From the NCBI RefSeq assembly GCF_002014985.1, contig NZ_MUXU01000079.1, forward strand, positions 1 to 25,923: 25,923 nucleotides of DNA, in the 5' to 3' direction. Below are positions 9,938-18,543 of the stretch, one piece after another. Source of the DNA: Moraxella caviae. Lineage in GTDB: Bacteria; Pseudomonadota; Gammaproteobacteria; Pseudomonadales; Moraxellaceae. Numbering within the stretch: the first letter of the stretch is position 1; each line of letters begins with the position of its first letter. A program made the position numbers and the translations under genes. A model generated the notes under the pieces. That model was not told the DNA's origin. It did no database searches and worked only from the letters and a program-made list of their open reading frames with translations.

Positions 9938-10642
9938 ATGAGTAGTGCGGTTTTTAATCCCATCATCACCATTGACGGCCCATCAGGTGCGGGCAAAGGG
10001 ACGGTTGCTTATCGTTTGGCTCAGGCGCTTGGGCTAAATTTACTTGACAGTGGTGCGCTGTACCGCATTGTGGGGTTGCTTGCGCATGAAGCTGGACTGC
10101 TTGATGGGCAGGTGGCAGATTTGGAAGAAAAATTGGGTGCGCTGACTGAAAAGCTGGACTTAGCTTTTCGTGTCAATGACGATACCAAGACGGTGGAAAT
10201 CGTCATTGATGGGCAGGTTTTGACCAAAGACATTCGCAACGAAACGGTGGGCGGCTATGCGTCTCAAGTGGCGGTGTTTCCAAAGGTGCGCGCAGCACTT
10301 TTAAAGGTGCAGCAAGACATGGGTAAAAAAGGCGTGGTGGCTGATGGGCGTGATATGGGAACGGTGATTTTCCCAAATGCCACCGCCAAGATTTTTTTGA
10401 CGGCAAGCGCTAAAGCACGGGCAGACAGACGTGTGGCACAGCTGCAAATGATGGGCAAGCCTGCCGATTATGAAGCGATTTTGGCAGAAATTCAGGCGCG
10501 TGATGAGCGCGACCAAAACCGCGCTGCCGCACCCAGCAAGCCTGCCGAAGACGCACTGGTGATTGACAGCTCAGCACTTAATGCCGATGAAGTTTACGCT
10601 AAAGTGGTGGAATTTTGTGCGCAAAAAGGCGTGCAGTTTTAG
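9938..10642 (+). CDS. cmk: Cytidylate kinase
   Basis: A 234-residue kinase that phosphorylates CMP and dCMP. It has the P-loop GPSGAGKGT at residues 14-22, the CMP-binding DSGALYR stretch and the DGRDMGTVIFP block, with an arginine-rich lid (RDERDQNRAAAP). An AGAG purine run precedes the ATG. It is followed by rpsA, as in many gammaproteobacteria. Confidence 0.96.
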   Translation: MSSAVFNPIITIDGPSGAGKGTVAYRLAQALGLNLLDSGALYRIVGLLAHEAGLLDGQVADLEEKLGALTEKLDLAFRVNDDTKTVEIVIDGQVLTKDIRNETVGGYASQVAVFPKVRAALLKVQQDMGKKGVVADGRDMGTVIFPNATAKIFLTASAKARADRRVAQLQMMGKPADYEAILAEIQARDERDQNRAAAPSKPAEDALVIDSSALNADEVYAKVVEFCAQKGVQF

Positions 10643-10774
10643 GCGGTTGATTGCAAGATGGGCTTAACGAAGTAGTCTAATATAGAAAATTTAAGCGGTG
10701 GATTTTACCTGTCAGAAAATGCAAAATTCACCAAAAAATCTCATTTAAAGCGTGCATTCGTCATAAAAATGCGC

Positions 10775-10780
10775 TATAAT
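10775..10780 (+). promoter_or_regulatory. Predicted -10 element of rpsA
   Basis: TATAAT at 10775-10780 lies about 116 bp upstream of the rpsA start. No good -35 hexamer is seen at the right spacing. The leader between it and rpsA holds no obvious intrinsic terminator. Confidence 0.45.
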
Positions 10781-10895
10781 GAGACGTTTTTATCTGTGCG
10801 CACGGCAAGCACAAAACCAGCACTTCTTGCCAAGCGCACATCACTTGAACCGTACTGAGCTGGACAGGCTACGGCTATTTTTAAAGGTTAATATA

Positions 10896-12567
10896 ATGGT
10901 ATCATTTGCTGAACTGTTTGAAGCAAGCAACGCAAACGAAGTAAAAGTTGAAATCGGCGCAGTTATCCCGGGTACTGTGGTTGCGATCGATAGCGACTGG
11001 ATCACTGTAGATACTGGTCTAAAATCAGAAGGTATCATCGCTCGCAGTGAATTTTTGAACGAAGCGGGCGAGCTTGAAGTTGCGGTTGGCGACAGCGTAG
11101 ATGTGGTTGTTGAAAAAGTTGACAACGGCATGGGTCAAACCGTACTTTCTCGCGAAAAAGCAAAACGCGAAGAAAGCTGGCGTGTGCTTGAGCAAATCCA
11201 CGAAAATGATGAGATTGTTAAAGGTCTTATCTCGTCTAAAGTTAAAGGCGGCTTCACCGTGGAAATCGGTTCAGTGCGTGCGTTCTTGCCGGGTTCTTTG
11301 GTAGATGTGCGTCCAGTGCGCGAAACTACCCACCTAGAAGGCAAAGAGCTTGAGTTTAAAGTTATCAAGATCGACAAAGTGCGCAACAACATCGTGGTTT
11401 CTCGCCGCGCGGTAATGGAAGCTGAAAACTCAGCTGAGCGTGATGAGCTGCTTGCCAAGCTAGAAGAAGGCATGGAAGTAAATGGTATCGTTAAGAACCT
11501 AACTGATTACGGTGCGTTCGTTGATTTGGGCGGCATTGACGGCTTGCTACACATCACTGACATGGCGTGGAAGCGCATCAAGCACCCATCAGAAGCGGTA
11601 GAAGTGGGTCAAGACCTGAAAGTTAAGGTATTGAAATTTGACCGTGAGCGCAACCGTGTAAGCCTAGGTCTAAAACAACTTGGCTCAGATCCATGGAGCG
11701 AAGTAGAGCAAACTTACCCAGTTGGCACCATCACCAAAGCACGCGTAACCAACCTAACCGACTATGGCTGCTTCGCTGAAATCGCTGAAGGCATTGAAGG
11801 TTTGGTACACGTTTCTGAAATGGATCACACCAACAAAAACATCCATCCATCAAAAGTGGTGCAAGTTGGCGATGAAGTAAACGTGATGGTACTAGAGATC
11901 GATGGCGAGCGTCGTCGTATCAGCTTAGGCATCAAACAAACCATGCCAAACCCATGGGAAGAGTTTGACAAAAACCACAGCAAAGGCGACAAAATCAGCG
12001 GTACAATCAAGTCAATCACTGACTTTGGCTTGTTCATCGGTCTAGAAGGCGGTATTGACGGTCTTGTTCACTTGTCTGACATCTCTTGGACTGAGTCTGG
12101 CGAAGAAGCAATCCGCAACTACGCTAAAGGCGACACTGTAGAAGCAGTAGTTCTACAAGTAGACGCAGAAGCAAATCGTATCAGCCTAGGCATCAAGCAA
12201 CTAAACTCTGATCCATTCAACGAGTACCTGCTTGCAAATGACCGTGGCGCGATCGTAAAAGGTGCGGTAAAAGAAGTTGACGCAAAAGGCGCAGTAATCA
12301 CTTTGGCTGACGAAGTAGAAGGCTACCTAGCTGCTGCTGACATCGCTCGTGAGCGCACTGAAGATGCTTCTAAAGTGCTAAACGTAGGCGATGAAGTGGA
12401 AGCGAAAATCGTTGCGTGTAGATCGCAAATCACGCAACATCACGCTTTCAATCAAAGCTAAAGACGAAGCTGATGAGCGTCAAGCCATCAAAGATTTGTC
12501 AAACAACACAGTTGAGAATCAACCAAAAACTTTGGGTGACATCTTTGCTGACCAGCTAAAAGGCTGA
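10896..12567 (+). CDS. rpsA: 30S ribosomal protein S1, frameshifted near the 3' end
   Basis: S1 binds mRNA on the 30S subunit through six OB-fold (S1) repeats. Repeats 1-5 and most of repeat 6 are intact. The ATG at 10896 is chosen because AAAGG lies just upstream and the protein then begins MVSFAELFE as in other S1 proteins. The open frame ends at 12461 after 521 residues, the last 14 out of frame. Removing one base in GTGT at about 12417 restores [20 protein letters not shown] and continues to a natural stop at 12565-12567 with [11 protein letters not shown], giving 556 residues, the normal length. As it stands the product lacks the last strand of repeat 6 and the C-terminal tail. E. coli tolerates loss of the last repeat, so a true lesion is possible, but a sequencing error is at least as likely. 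The terminator at 12593 fits the full-length frame. Confidence 0.93.
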
Positions 12568-12592
12568 TTTGACACCCAGTGGAAACATTGGC

Positions 12593-12621
12593 AAAAGGGC
12601 GATCGTATGATCGCTCTTTTT
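12593..12621 (+). terminator. Intrinsic terminator of rpsA
   Basis: A 12-bp stem (AAAAGGGCGATC / GATCGCTCTTTT, one wobble) with a GTAT loop and a T tract, 25 bases after the natural rpsA stop. Confidence 0.85.
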
Positions 12622-12815
12622 GTTTGGGTGGGTTTTTGGCATAATTGAAATCACTTTTTAATAAATAGGGATTGCCGTAAACAACCACTACGTTATCAAG
12701 CAATCCGCCATAAAGATGTAATTGGCGTCAAATGATAATTTATGCTCAAACGTTAAAATCGTGCAATAAATTGTGTAAAATTTCACTAGTTTCATGAAAA
12801 TTAACAAAAAATTCG

Positions 12816-12844
12816 TTCACTTTTGTGCAAAATTCGGCTATCAT
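12816..12844 (+). promoter_or_regulatory. Predicted sigma70 promoter of ihfB
   Basis: TTCACT at 12816-12821, a 17-bp spacer and TATCAT at 12839-12844. The rest of the 385-bp rpsA-ihfB gap (12568-12952) is AT-rich and shows no gene. Confidence 0.5.
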
Positions 12845-12952
12845 AAGACATTCGCAATTTAACGCAGCTGGCTTTCGCTTTGGGTGTTTATCATGACAGA
12901 TGGTGATAAATTCTAGGCGCAGGTCGGCGTTTTGCCACAAGGTAAAAGAAAT

Positions 12953-13258
12953 ATGCAAGCTCAACAAGCGATGAACAAATCAGATTTGATTGCCAATTTG
13001 TCTTTGGCGTGTGATGATTTGACGGAAAATGTGGTTGATGAAGCGGTGCGTGAAATCATCGCTTTGATGGTAGATCAGCTGTCGCATGACGGCAGAGTAG
13101 AAGTGCGTGGTTTTGGCAGTTTTTGCCTACATCACCGTGAAGCGCGCCAAGCACGCAACCCAAGAACGGGCGAAAGCGTGATGGTGGAAGCAAAAGCCGT
13201 GCCGCATTTTAAGCCAGGTAAGGCTTTGCGTGAAGCGGTCAATGCCATCAATGATTGA
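12953..13258 (+). CDS. ihfB: Integration host factor beta subunit
   Basis: A 101-residue DNA-bending protein of the HU/IHF fold and partner of IHF-alpha, which is not in this window. The family arms and core are visible: VEVRGFGSF, the RNPRTGESV arm tip and PHFKPGK near the C-terminus. The ATG at 12953 is preceded by AAGG at about 10 bases. A later ATG (13 codons in, MNKSDL) would match the usual E. coli start but lacks a ribosome-binding site. It sits after rpsA, the common location in gammaproteobacteria. Confidence 0.93.
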   Translation: MQAQQAMNKSDLIANLSLACDDLTENVVDEAVREIIALMVDQLSHDGRVEVRGFGSFCLHHREARQARNPRTGESVMVEAKAVPHFKPGKALREAVNAIND

Positions 13259-13312
13259 TTTTAGATAAATTTTAGTTTTGTATATTGAAGAATTGATAAA
13301 AAGAAGAACATT

Positions 13313-13675
13313 ATGCACATTATTTTGATGTTACTTTTGGTGGTGGTTTTCGCCTACTCAATCGCGCTGGTGCTGATGAATAACAGCGAAGTGGCGGTGA
13401 ACTTGATGTTTTCTACCGTGCCATACATGAACTTGGGCTTGCTGCTTGTTGTTACCATCTTTTTGGGTGTGCTGATTGGTATGTTGCTTGCGCTTTTGCT
13501 CTTTAGAGTGCTGCAAAATAAATGGGAAATCAGCCGTCTAAAAAAAGAGCTGGCAGCAGTACAAGCGCAATTAACTGAAGCGAATGTTAAGCTTGCGCAG
13601 CAGGCTGACACCATGCGCCAACAAGAAGCGGTGATTGAAAACCAGCCAGCCGAGCAGACAAATCCAAACGTTTAA
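13313..13675 (+). CDS. lapA: Lipopolysaccharide assembly protein LapA-like (DUF1049)
   Basis: A 120-residue inner-membrane protein with two hydrophobic segments (about 2-20 and 40-65) followed by a coiled-coil cytoplasmic tail rich in Gln and Glu. This is the LapA/YciS layout. In E. coli LapA works with LapB to control LpxC stability and LPS synthesis. Here pyrF follows directly at 33 bp and no lapB lies between, so the partner, if present, is elsewhere. Confidence 0.85.
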   Translation: MHIILMLLLVVVFAYSIALVLMNNSEVAVNLMFSTVPYMNLGLLLVVTIFLGVLIGMLLALLLFRVLQNKWEISRLKKELAAVQAQLTEANVKLAQQADTMRQQEAVIENQPAEQTNPNV

Positions 13676-13708
13676 ACTGACAATCAATAATTAGCCAAAG
13701 GCATAATC

Positions 13709-14398
13709 ATGACAACTTCTCCCATCATTGTTGCTGTGGATAAACATACACTCAATGACGCATTGTCGTTGGCGGACAGTCTTGACCCTGCGCTGTGCCG
13801 CCTAAAAGTGGGTAAAGAGCTGTTCACCGTATGCGGTCCAGAAGTTGTCAAGGCGTTTCATGCACGCGGTTTTGAAGTGTTTTTGGATTTAAAATTCCAT
13901 GACATTCCTAATACGACTGCGCAAGCGGTTTTGGCGGCAGCGGATATGGGTGTGTGGATGGTGAATGTGCACGCAGCCATCGGTTCTGAGGCCATGACGC
14001 TTTGTAAGCAAAGACTGCAAGCGCACGGACACGACACGCTTTTGATTGCAGTTACGGTGCTGACTTCGATGACGCAAGGCGTGCTTGATGAGTTGGGTGT
14101 TGTAAATTCGCTGGACGAGCAGGTGTTGCGCTTGGCGAAACTTGCTAAAAATTCTGGGCTTGATGGGGTGGTTTGCTCCGCTCAAGAAGCCAAATCACTT
14201 AAGCAGCAGCTGGGTGGCGAGTTTAAACTTGTAACACCGGGGATTCGCTTGGCGAGTGATGCAGCGGACGACCAAAAGCGTATTTGCACACCAAAAGATG
14301 CGCTGGCAAATGGATCGGACTATTTGGTGATTGGGCGTTCTATCACGACAGCAGCAAATCCAACTGACAAATTAAAACTGATTTTATCTGAAATTTGA
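13709..14398 (+). CDS. pyrF: Orotidine 5'-phosphate decarboxylase
   Basis: A 229-residue TIM-barrel enzyme that decarboxylates OMP to UMP, the last step of de novo pyrimidine synthesis. The catalytic [10 protein letters not shown] block is complete with Asp60, Lys62 and Asp65; the phosphate-binding GIR and VIGRSIT motifs lie near the C-terminus. AAAGG precedes the ATG. It probably shares a transcript with lapA and ends at the terminator at 14424. Confidence 0.97.
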   Translation: MTTSPIIVAVDKHTLNDALSLADSLDPALCRLKVGKELFTVCGPEVVKAFHARGFEVFLDLKFHDIPNTTAQAVLAAADMGVWMVNVHAAIGSEAMTLCKQRLQAHGHDTLLIAVTVLTSMTQGVLDELGVVNSLDEQVLRLAKLAKNSGLDGVVCSAQEAKSLKQQLGGEFKLVTPGIRLASDAADDQKRICTPKDALANGSDYLVIGRSITTAANPTDKLKLILSEI

Positions 14399-14423
14399 TT
14401 GATTTGGATTGTTTGTAATTGAT

Positions 14424-14455
14424 AAAAAGCCAAGCTCATAAGTTTGGCTTTTTTA
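14424..14455 (+). terminator. Intrinsic terminator of pyrF
   Basis: A 10-bp stem (AAAAAGCCAA / TTGGCTTTTT) with a 10-nt loop and a T tract. Confidence 0.8.
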
Positions 14456-14616
14456 GTTGAAAAATAAGTGCAAAGTTGCGTAGTATGGTGATGTTTGTAA
14501 TGTAAAATAAGCAAATACAATAAAAGTACAATGCAGGTTTTTTGTAATGACTGATAAAAAATTTTGGCAAATTTTGATAAAATCAGTAAAAAATGCAAAA
14601 TTTTTAATAAAAATGC

Positions 14617-14644
14617 TTGACGAGTGATAAAAACCTGCTATAAT
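14617..14644 (+). promoter_or_regulatory. Predicted sigma70 promoter of tRNA-Asn
   Basis: TTGACG at 14617-14622, a 16-bp spacer and TATAAT at 14639-14644. Start expected near 14651. The 160 bp before it (14456-14616) is very AT-rich and shows no gene. Confidence 0.75.
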
Positions 14645-14678
14645 ACGCAACATCTGAAGCGCACTGCTTCACCGACAT

Positions 14679-14754
14679 TCCCCAATAGCTCAGTCGGTAG
14701 AGCATCGGACTGTTAATCCGTGTGTCCCTGGTTCGAGCCCAGGTTGGGGAGCCA
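14679..14754 (+). tRNA. tRNA-Asn (anticodon GUU)
   Basis: A full 76-nt cloverleaf with encoded CCA. The acceptor stem is TCCCCAA / TTGGGGA with discriminator G. The D arm is GCTC/GAGC, the anticodon loop CTGTTAA carries GTT at 14712-14714, and the T arm is CCTGG/CCAGG. The outermost anticodon-stem pair (27-43) is U-U rather than a canonical pair. It has its own promoter and terminator. Confidence 0.97.
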
Positions 14755-14759
14755 TATTT

Positions 14760-14793
14760 AAAAAAGCCTTTCATGAAATTGAAAGGCTTTTTT
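14760..14793 (+). terminator. Intrinsic terminator of tRNA-Asn
   Basis: A 13-bp stem (AAAAAAGCCTTTC / GAAAGGCTTTTTT) with an 8-nt loop, six bases after the tRNA. Confidence 0.85.
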
Positions 14794-14853
14794 GTTATGC
14801 TGTATTTATCGGCAGCACAGCTTTATAGACATTGACTTTATTTGCTGAACGTC

Positions 14854-14882
14854 TTGCAATCGCTCACTTTTAGCCTTATATA
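14854..14882 (+). promoter_or_regulatory. Predicted sigma70 promoter of phoH-ybeY
   Basis: TTGCAA at 14854-14859, a 17-bp spacer and TATATA at 14877-14882, giving a leader of about 40 nt. Confidence 0.6.
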
Positions 14883-14929
14883 AGGCGTATGGGCGAAATT
14901 TCGCATTTTGGACAATTTAAGGAATTGCA

Positions 14930-16018
14930 TTGAGTATTACACGCACGTTGGAATTGGGGCTTGACAGCCATCAGTTGAGAGCTTTGCTTGGCGAATATAA
15001 TAAGCATATCAAATACTTACAAGAACGCATGGAAGTGCAGTTGACGCACCGCCACGACCATTTTACCATCACAGGCGATTTGGGGGCGGTGGAGCGCACG
15101 GAATTTATTTTGCAAAAATTGGCGGAAATCGCTGAAAATAGCGATGACATTTCAGGTGAAGAGCTGCATTTGATTGTGCAATCCAGCCAATCTCGTGGCG
15201 AAGACGTGCATAAAGATACCAAAAGCCATGCGCCAAATGTCAATCTGCGTACTCGCAAGGGTGTGATTACACCACGTGGGTTTAATCAGCAAGAATATGT
15301 GCGCAAGATTTTGATTTCGGACGTGTCTTTTGGCGTGGGGCCAGCAGGTACGGGTAAGACGTATTTGGCGGTGGCGTGTGCGGTGGATATGCTGGAGCGT
15401 GGCGAAATTGAGCGCATTTTGCTGGTACGTCCTGCGGTGGAAGCGGGCGAAAAACTCGGCTTTTTGCCCGGCGATTTGACCCAAAAAATCGACCCTTATT
15501 TGCGTCCGCTGTACGATGCGCTGTATGAAATGCTTGGCTTTGAAAAGGTGGGTAAGCTGCTTGAGCGTCAGGTGATTGAAGTTGCGCCGCTGGCATATAT
15601 GCGTGGGCGTACGCTGAATAATTCTTTTGTGATTTTGGATGAAGCACAAAACACCACGCCTGAGCAGATGAAAATGTTTTTGACGCGTCTTGGTTTTGGT
15701 TCTCGTGCGGTGATTACGGGCGATATGACGCAGGTGGATTTGCCGCGCGGGCATAAATCTGGCTTATCTCAGGCGTTAAAAATCCTGTCCAGCATTGATG
15801 AAATTCACATCACGCGCTTTGACAACCATGATGTGGTGCGCCATCATTTGGTGCAAAAAATCGTCCAAGCCTATGACGCATTTGACGATGAACAAGAGCG
15901 ATTGGCGGCAGAGCGTAAGGCACAAAGACAGGCAGAGCGTTTGGCGCTTGCAAGTGATGACGCAGACAAAACCGATACGGTAACCGACACAGCAACAAAA
16001 ACTGACGACAAGGATTAA
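14930..16018 (+). CDS. phoH: PhoH-like ATPase (YbeZ type)
   Basis: A 362-residue P-loop ATPase of the PhoH/YbeZ family, which pairs with YbeY in rRNA maturation and RNA metabolism. The Walker A motif GPAGTGKT spans residues 137-144 and the Walker B motif VILDEAQ has Asp237-Glu238. The N-terminal 100 residues form the KH-like/PIN-adjacent part of this family. The C-terminal 40 residues are charged and rich in Asp and Thr. The start is a TTG at 14930: AAGGA lies six bases upstream and no ATG is placed as well. ybeY follows after two bases. Confidence 0.9.
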   Translation: MSITRTLELGLDSHQLRALLGEYNKHIKYLQERMEVQLTHRHDHFTITGDLGAVERTEFILQKLAEIAENSDDISGEELHLIVQSSQSRGEDVHKDTKSHAPNVNLRTRKGVITPRGFNQQEYVRKILISDVSFGVGPAGTGKTYLAVACAVDMLERGEIERILLVRPAVEAGEKLGFLPGDLTQKIDPYLRPLYDALYEMLGFEKVGKLLERQVIEVAPLAYMRGRTLNNSFVILDEAQNTTPEQMKMFLTRLGFGSRAVITGDMTQVDLPRGHKSGLSQALKILSSIDEIHITRFDNHDVVRHHLVQKIVQAYDAFDDEQERLAAERKAQRQAERLALASDDADKTDTVTDTATKTDDKD

Positions 16019-16020
16019 GC

Positions 16021-16572
16021 ATGATAACCGCACAAGTGCAAATCGGTTTTGGTGAATTGCCTGATGATGTGTGCGCTTTGTATGATGAAAACACCGTACA
16101 GGCGGCGCTTGCCAAGACACTTCAAATCATGCACGCTAAGCACAAAGAAGGCTTGAAATTTGCCTATTATGAAACTTTACAAGATGATCATTGGACAAAG
16201 CCAATCACGCTTGACGTTTATATCACAGAAAAAAACGAAGCGCAGGCGCTGAATCTACAAGCGCGTGGCAAGGATTATGCGACCAACATTTTATCTTATC
16301 CAAGCGATTTGCCTGCCGAAATGCTGGATTTATTGCCAGAATTGCCATTGGGTGAGTTGATTTTATGTCATGAAGTGGTACAAAAAGAAGCTGACGCTCA
16401 AGGCAAAACGTTTTTGGCGCATTTGACGCATTTATTGGTGCATGGCGTGCTGCATTTGCTGGGCTTTGATCATGAATTAGGCGAGGTAGAAGCAGAGCAG
16501 ATGGAAGGTTTTGAAATTGAAATTTTATCGCAATTAGGCGTTGCCAATCCTTATGCTGATGATGAGTATTGA
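16021..16572 (+). CDS. ybeY: Endoribonuclease YbeY
   Basis: A 183-residue zinc-dependent endoribonuclease for 16S rRNA 3'-end maturation and ribosome quality control. The H motif VHGVLHLLGFDH supplies His141, His145 and His151. The protein is somewhat longer than the E. coli form (155 residues) because of insertions in the N-terminal half. AAGGA lies upstream, inside the end of phoH, so the pair is co-transcribed. Confidence 0.95.
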   Translation: MITAQVQIGFGELPDDVCALYDENTVQAALAKTLQIMHAKHKEGLKFAYYETLQDDHWTKPITLDVYITEKNEAQALNLQARGKDYATNILSYPSDLPAEMLDLLPELPLGELILCHEVVQKEADAQGKTFLAHLTHLLVHGVLHLLGFDHELGEVEAEQMEGFEIEILSQLGVANPYADDEY

Positions 16573-16674
16573 TGTTTGGTGTGATTGATAGGCGAACTTA
16601 GCGGTTTGATTACAAATTATGCTAAGTATGGCTATTTGCAAAAGTACGCAAAATTTGTGGTAAATGACGACAAT

Positions 16675-16703
16675 AAAAACGGTGCAACAATGTGCCGTTT
16701 TTT
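16675..16703 (+). terminator. Intrinsic terminator of phoH-ybeY
   Basis: A 12-bp stem (AAAAACGGTGCA / TGTGCCGTTTTT, two wobbles) with an ACAA loop and six T residues. An apparent 76-codon frame starting at 16664 runs through this hairpin and the 6S gene and is not a gene. Confidence 0.75.
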
Positions 16704-16730
16704 ATTTTGTACTGTGCGCTTTTAATGGGC

Positions 16731-16757
16731 AAAATAAAAGCGCAGTCAAATCTGCGC
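16731..16757 (-). terminator. Intrinsic terminator of 6S RNA
   Basis: On the minus strand the stem GCGCAG / CTGCGC with a 6-nt loop is followed by TTTTATTTT. It lies about 20 bases past the 6S closing stem. Confidence 0.75.
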
Positions 16758-16778
16758 AAATTTCATCATTCATCAATA

Positions 16779-16961
16779 CACCAAAGCACCGCTGCAAAGG
16801 GGTTACCATGAACCGTGAAGTTCAAGGCGGACAACGCCATTATTTATTAGGCTTCCTGATTCATCAAGAGATGCAGGCCTGCACAACAAAATAATAGAAG
16901 CGTGATCCTAAGATAAGATTATCGGCTCAGGAATGCACTTTACTGGCGAATGCTTCAGTGA
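16779..16961 (-). ncRNA. ssrS: 6S RNA
   Basis: 6S RNA binds the sigma70 holoenzyme and mimics an open promoter. The minus strand carries the conserved CCTGAGCCGATA block that follows the 5' closing stem, and the 3' block with CCTTGAAC, GGTTCA and GGTAACC. The ends CACTGAAGCA and TGCTTTGGTG pair over 10 positions (with G-U pairs) to form the closing stem. The implied length of about 183 nt is normal. A near-perfect promoter lies immediately upstream and a terminator downstream. The identification rests on remembered consensus; the exact 5' end is uncertain by a few bases. Confidence 0.88.
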
Positions 16962-16966
16962 TTGCT

Positions 16967-16995
16967 ATTATAGCAATTTTTGGTTAAAGCAACAA
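16967..16995 (-). promoter_or_regulatory. sigma70 promoter of 6S RNA
   Basis: On the minus strand, TTGTTG at 16995-16990, a 17-bp spacer and a perfect TATAAT at 16972-16967. The start is predicted at about 16960-16962, exactly the beginning of the closing stem. Confidence 0.75.
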
Positions 16996-17138
16996 GTGGG
17001 CGTTATGGCTTTGATGGTTGGATTTGTGCTGACTGGTTTTATTGGCTAGGTTTTGCTGGCTAAGTTTGTGCTTGCTGGTTTGGCAAATTTGACTGGTGAT
17101 AAAAAGTCAATCAAGGCAAGCCGAGACAATCAACCAAT

Positions 17139-17169
17139 AAAAAAGACCGCACAATAGGCGATCTTTTTT
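17139..17169 (-). terminator. Intrinsic terminator of rpmB-rpmG
   Basis: The stem AAAAAAGA plus CGC against GCG plus TCTTTTTT (one mismatch) has T tracts in both directions. It lies 15 bases past the rpmG stop. Bases 16996-17138 show no gene. Confidence 0.75.
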
Positions 17170-17183
17170 GAAGTAAGCAAAAA

Positions 17184-17339
17184 TTATTTGATTTTCGCTT
17201 CTTTGAACAAAACGTGCTGGCGAATTTTTGGATCAAATTTTTTGATTTCCATTTTGCCCGGCATGGTGCGTTTGTTCTTGGTAGTGGTGTAGAAATAACC
17301 TGTACCAGCGGTAGAAACTAGTTTGATTTTATCTCTCAT
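17184..17339 (-). CDS. rpmG: 50S ribosomal protein L33
   Basis: A 51-residue protein beginning [20 protein letters not shown] and ending [10 protein letters not shown], the normal gammaproteobacterial L33. It has no zinc-binding cysteine pairs, so it is the zinc-independent form. It lies 32 bases downstream of rpmB in the usual rpmB-rpmG pair. Confidence 0.96.
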   Translation of the reverse strand: MRDKIKLVSTAGTGYFYTTTKNKRTMPGKMEIKKFDPKIRQHVLFKEAKIK

Positions 17340-17371
17340 GATGATGTCCTTTAACTAAAACTGCAAACCGA

Positions 17372-17608
17372 TTAAACGTTTTGACCTTGTGCGCGCAAAT
17401 CTGCAAGCACTTTGTCAATGCCGTGCTTGTCAATGATACGCATACCTTTGGTTGATACACGAAGACGCACGAAACGGTTTTCAGATTCTACCCAAAAACG
17501 ATGGTTGTGCAGGTTTGGCAGAAAGCGACGACGAGTTTTGTTGTTGGCGTGTGATACGTTGTTACCCACCAATGGGCGCTTTCCAGTCACTTGGCATACT
17601 CGAGACAT
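17372..17608 (-). CDS. rpmB: 50S ribosomal protein L28
   Basis: A 78-residue protein beginning [12 protein letters not shown], with the [15 protein letters not shown] core typical of L28. AGGAG lies just before the ATG. It is the first gene of the rpmB-rpmG operon, with a leader of about 174 nt from the promoter at 17789-17817. Confidence 0.97.
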   Translation of the reverse strand: MSRVCQVTGKRPLVGNNVSHANNKTRRRFLPNLHNHRFWVESENRFVRLRVSTKGMRIIDKHGIDKVLADLRAQGQNV

Positions 17609-17788
17609 GGTGAACTCCTAATCTAATGTGGCGCGGATATTGAGCGGTATCGGGTGCGCCGTTTGACCCATGTGCTTTTATTAAGGTATGGACTTAGCAC
17701 GAACAGAGCCAAACTCTATGGTTAGGCCACTCTTTTTTACCGTTAAAGGCGACGACAATCAAGAAGTAGCGGAAAAATCAAAGCCCAA

Positions 17789-17817
17789 ATTATACATGAA
17801 AGTTGCCTTTTTGGCAA
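17789..17817 (-). promoter_or_regulatory. Predicted sigma70 promoter of rpmB-rpmG
   Basis: On the minus strand, TTGCCA at 17817-17812, a 17-bp spacer and TATAAT at 17794-17789. The untranslated leader to 17609 can fold a hairpin around the arms CCTAAC / GTTTGG (near 17705-17735). No gene is seen in 17609-17934. Confidence 0.7.
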
Positions 17818-17934
17818 GTATTTTGCTGGCAAATTGCCAAATTTGGGCGCAAATTTATCAATAATAAGCCGTCAAGCCAAGCATTGCGTATTAGGCAACG
17901 CTTAAACTTGATGAATTTTATCGGTTTAATCGCT

Positions 17935-18282
17935 TTAGCTGCGAGCTTTCAGTGCGCTTTTTGGCATACCAAAGCCGTGCCAGCCATAGTGCATGAAATT
18001 GCGAATGTTGGCGTGGTCGCTGCCGTCTGGCGTGGCAAGTACCGATTGATAATGCTCAGCGAACAAAGTCAGCGTGTCTAGCTGGTTTAGTCCGTGCAGT
18101 TTGGCAAAGCTAAACACCTTGGCGCTGCCTTCGTTGGTGCCAGCAGCATTGACAGCGTCGCCATTGTAAAATTGCACAGGCGTGTAGTCGTAATTGCTGT
18201 CAATAAAGGCGATGATGTCGCTAAATTTCAGTGCGCCTGATGTTACTCCTTGCAGCAAGCGAGAAACTTCGGTAGATTTCAT
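17935..18282 (-). CDS. HopJ type III effector family protein
   Basis: A 115-residue soluble protein of the HopJ family. Characteristic stretches are FIDSNYDYTPVQFYNGD near residues 27-43, NEGSAKVFSFAKLHGL, LFAEHYQSVLATPDGSDH and the NIRNFMHYGW tail. The family is named after a Pseudomonas syringae protein, but it occurs in many free-living and commensal Proteobacteria without type III secretion, so effector function should not be assumed. AGGTG precedes the ATG. It lies 12 bases downstream of csrA and is probably co-transcribed with it. Confidence 0.85.
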   Translation of the reverse strand: MKSTEVSRLLQGVTSGALKFSDIIAFIDSNYDYTPVQFYNGDAVNAAGTNEGSAKVFSFAKLHGLNQLDTLTLFAEHYQSVLATPDGSDHANIRNFMHYGWHGFGMPKSALKARS

Positions 18283-18294
18283 GTCAGCACCTGC

Positions 18295-18543
18295 TTAGCG
18301 GTTGAAATAATCGTCATCATCAAACGATGGCGGCGTGAAATTGCCTTGCTCAAGATGGCTCATGTGCATTTGCATTGAGCGTTCGTGCTGAATGCGCTGA
18401 TAAATTTCTTCACGGTGTACGGCGATGTCCTTTGGTGCGTTTACACCAAGGCGAACTTGGTTGCCCTTAATGCCAAGAACGGTAACGCTTACTTCATCAC
18501 CAATCATTAAAGTTTCGCCAACGCGGCGTGTCAAAATCAACAT
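18295..18543 (-). CDS. csrA: Carbon storage regulator CsrA/RsmA
   Basis: An 82-residue dimeric RNA-binding protein that binds GGA motifs in mRNA leaders and regulates translation. The core is canonical: [31 protein letters not shown] and [11 protein letters not shown] with the key Arg44. A C-terminal extension of about 20 residues ([10 protein letters not shown] to a run of Asp) exceeds the 61-65-residue E. coli and Pseudomonas forms; an extended tail seems to occur in this family of bacteria. The order alaS-lysC-csrA matches Pseudomonas. Confidence 0.96.
   Translation of the reverse strand: MLILTRRVGETLMIGDEVSVTVLGIKGNQVRLGVNAPKDIAVHREEIYQRIQHERSMQMHMSHLEQGNFTPPSFDDDDYFNR

Noticed and set aside
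10779..10895. Extended N-terminus for ribosomal protein S1
   Set aside because: The open frame continues upstream, but the conserved start and ribosome-binding site are at 10896 and the extension overlaps the leader.
16664..16894. 76-codon open frame on the plus strand
   Set aside because: It covers the ybeY terminator and lies antisense to 6S RNA; codon content and context do not support a gene.
17935..18282. Evidence of a type III secretion island from the HopJ-family gene
   Set aside because: The family is widespread in bacteria without such systems and the neighbours are housekeeping genes.
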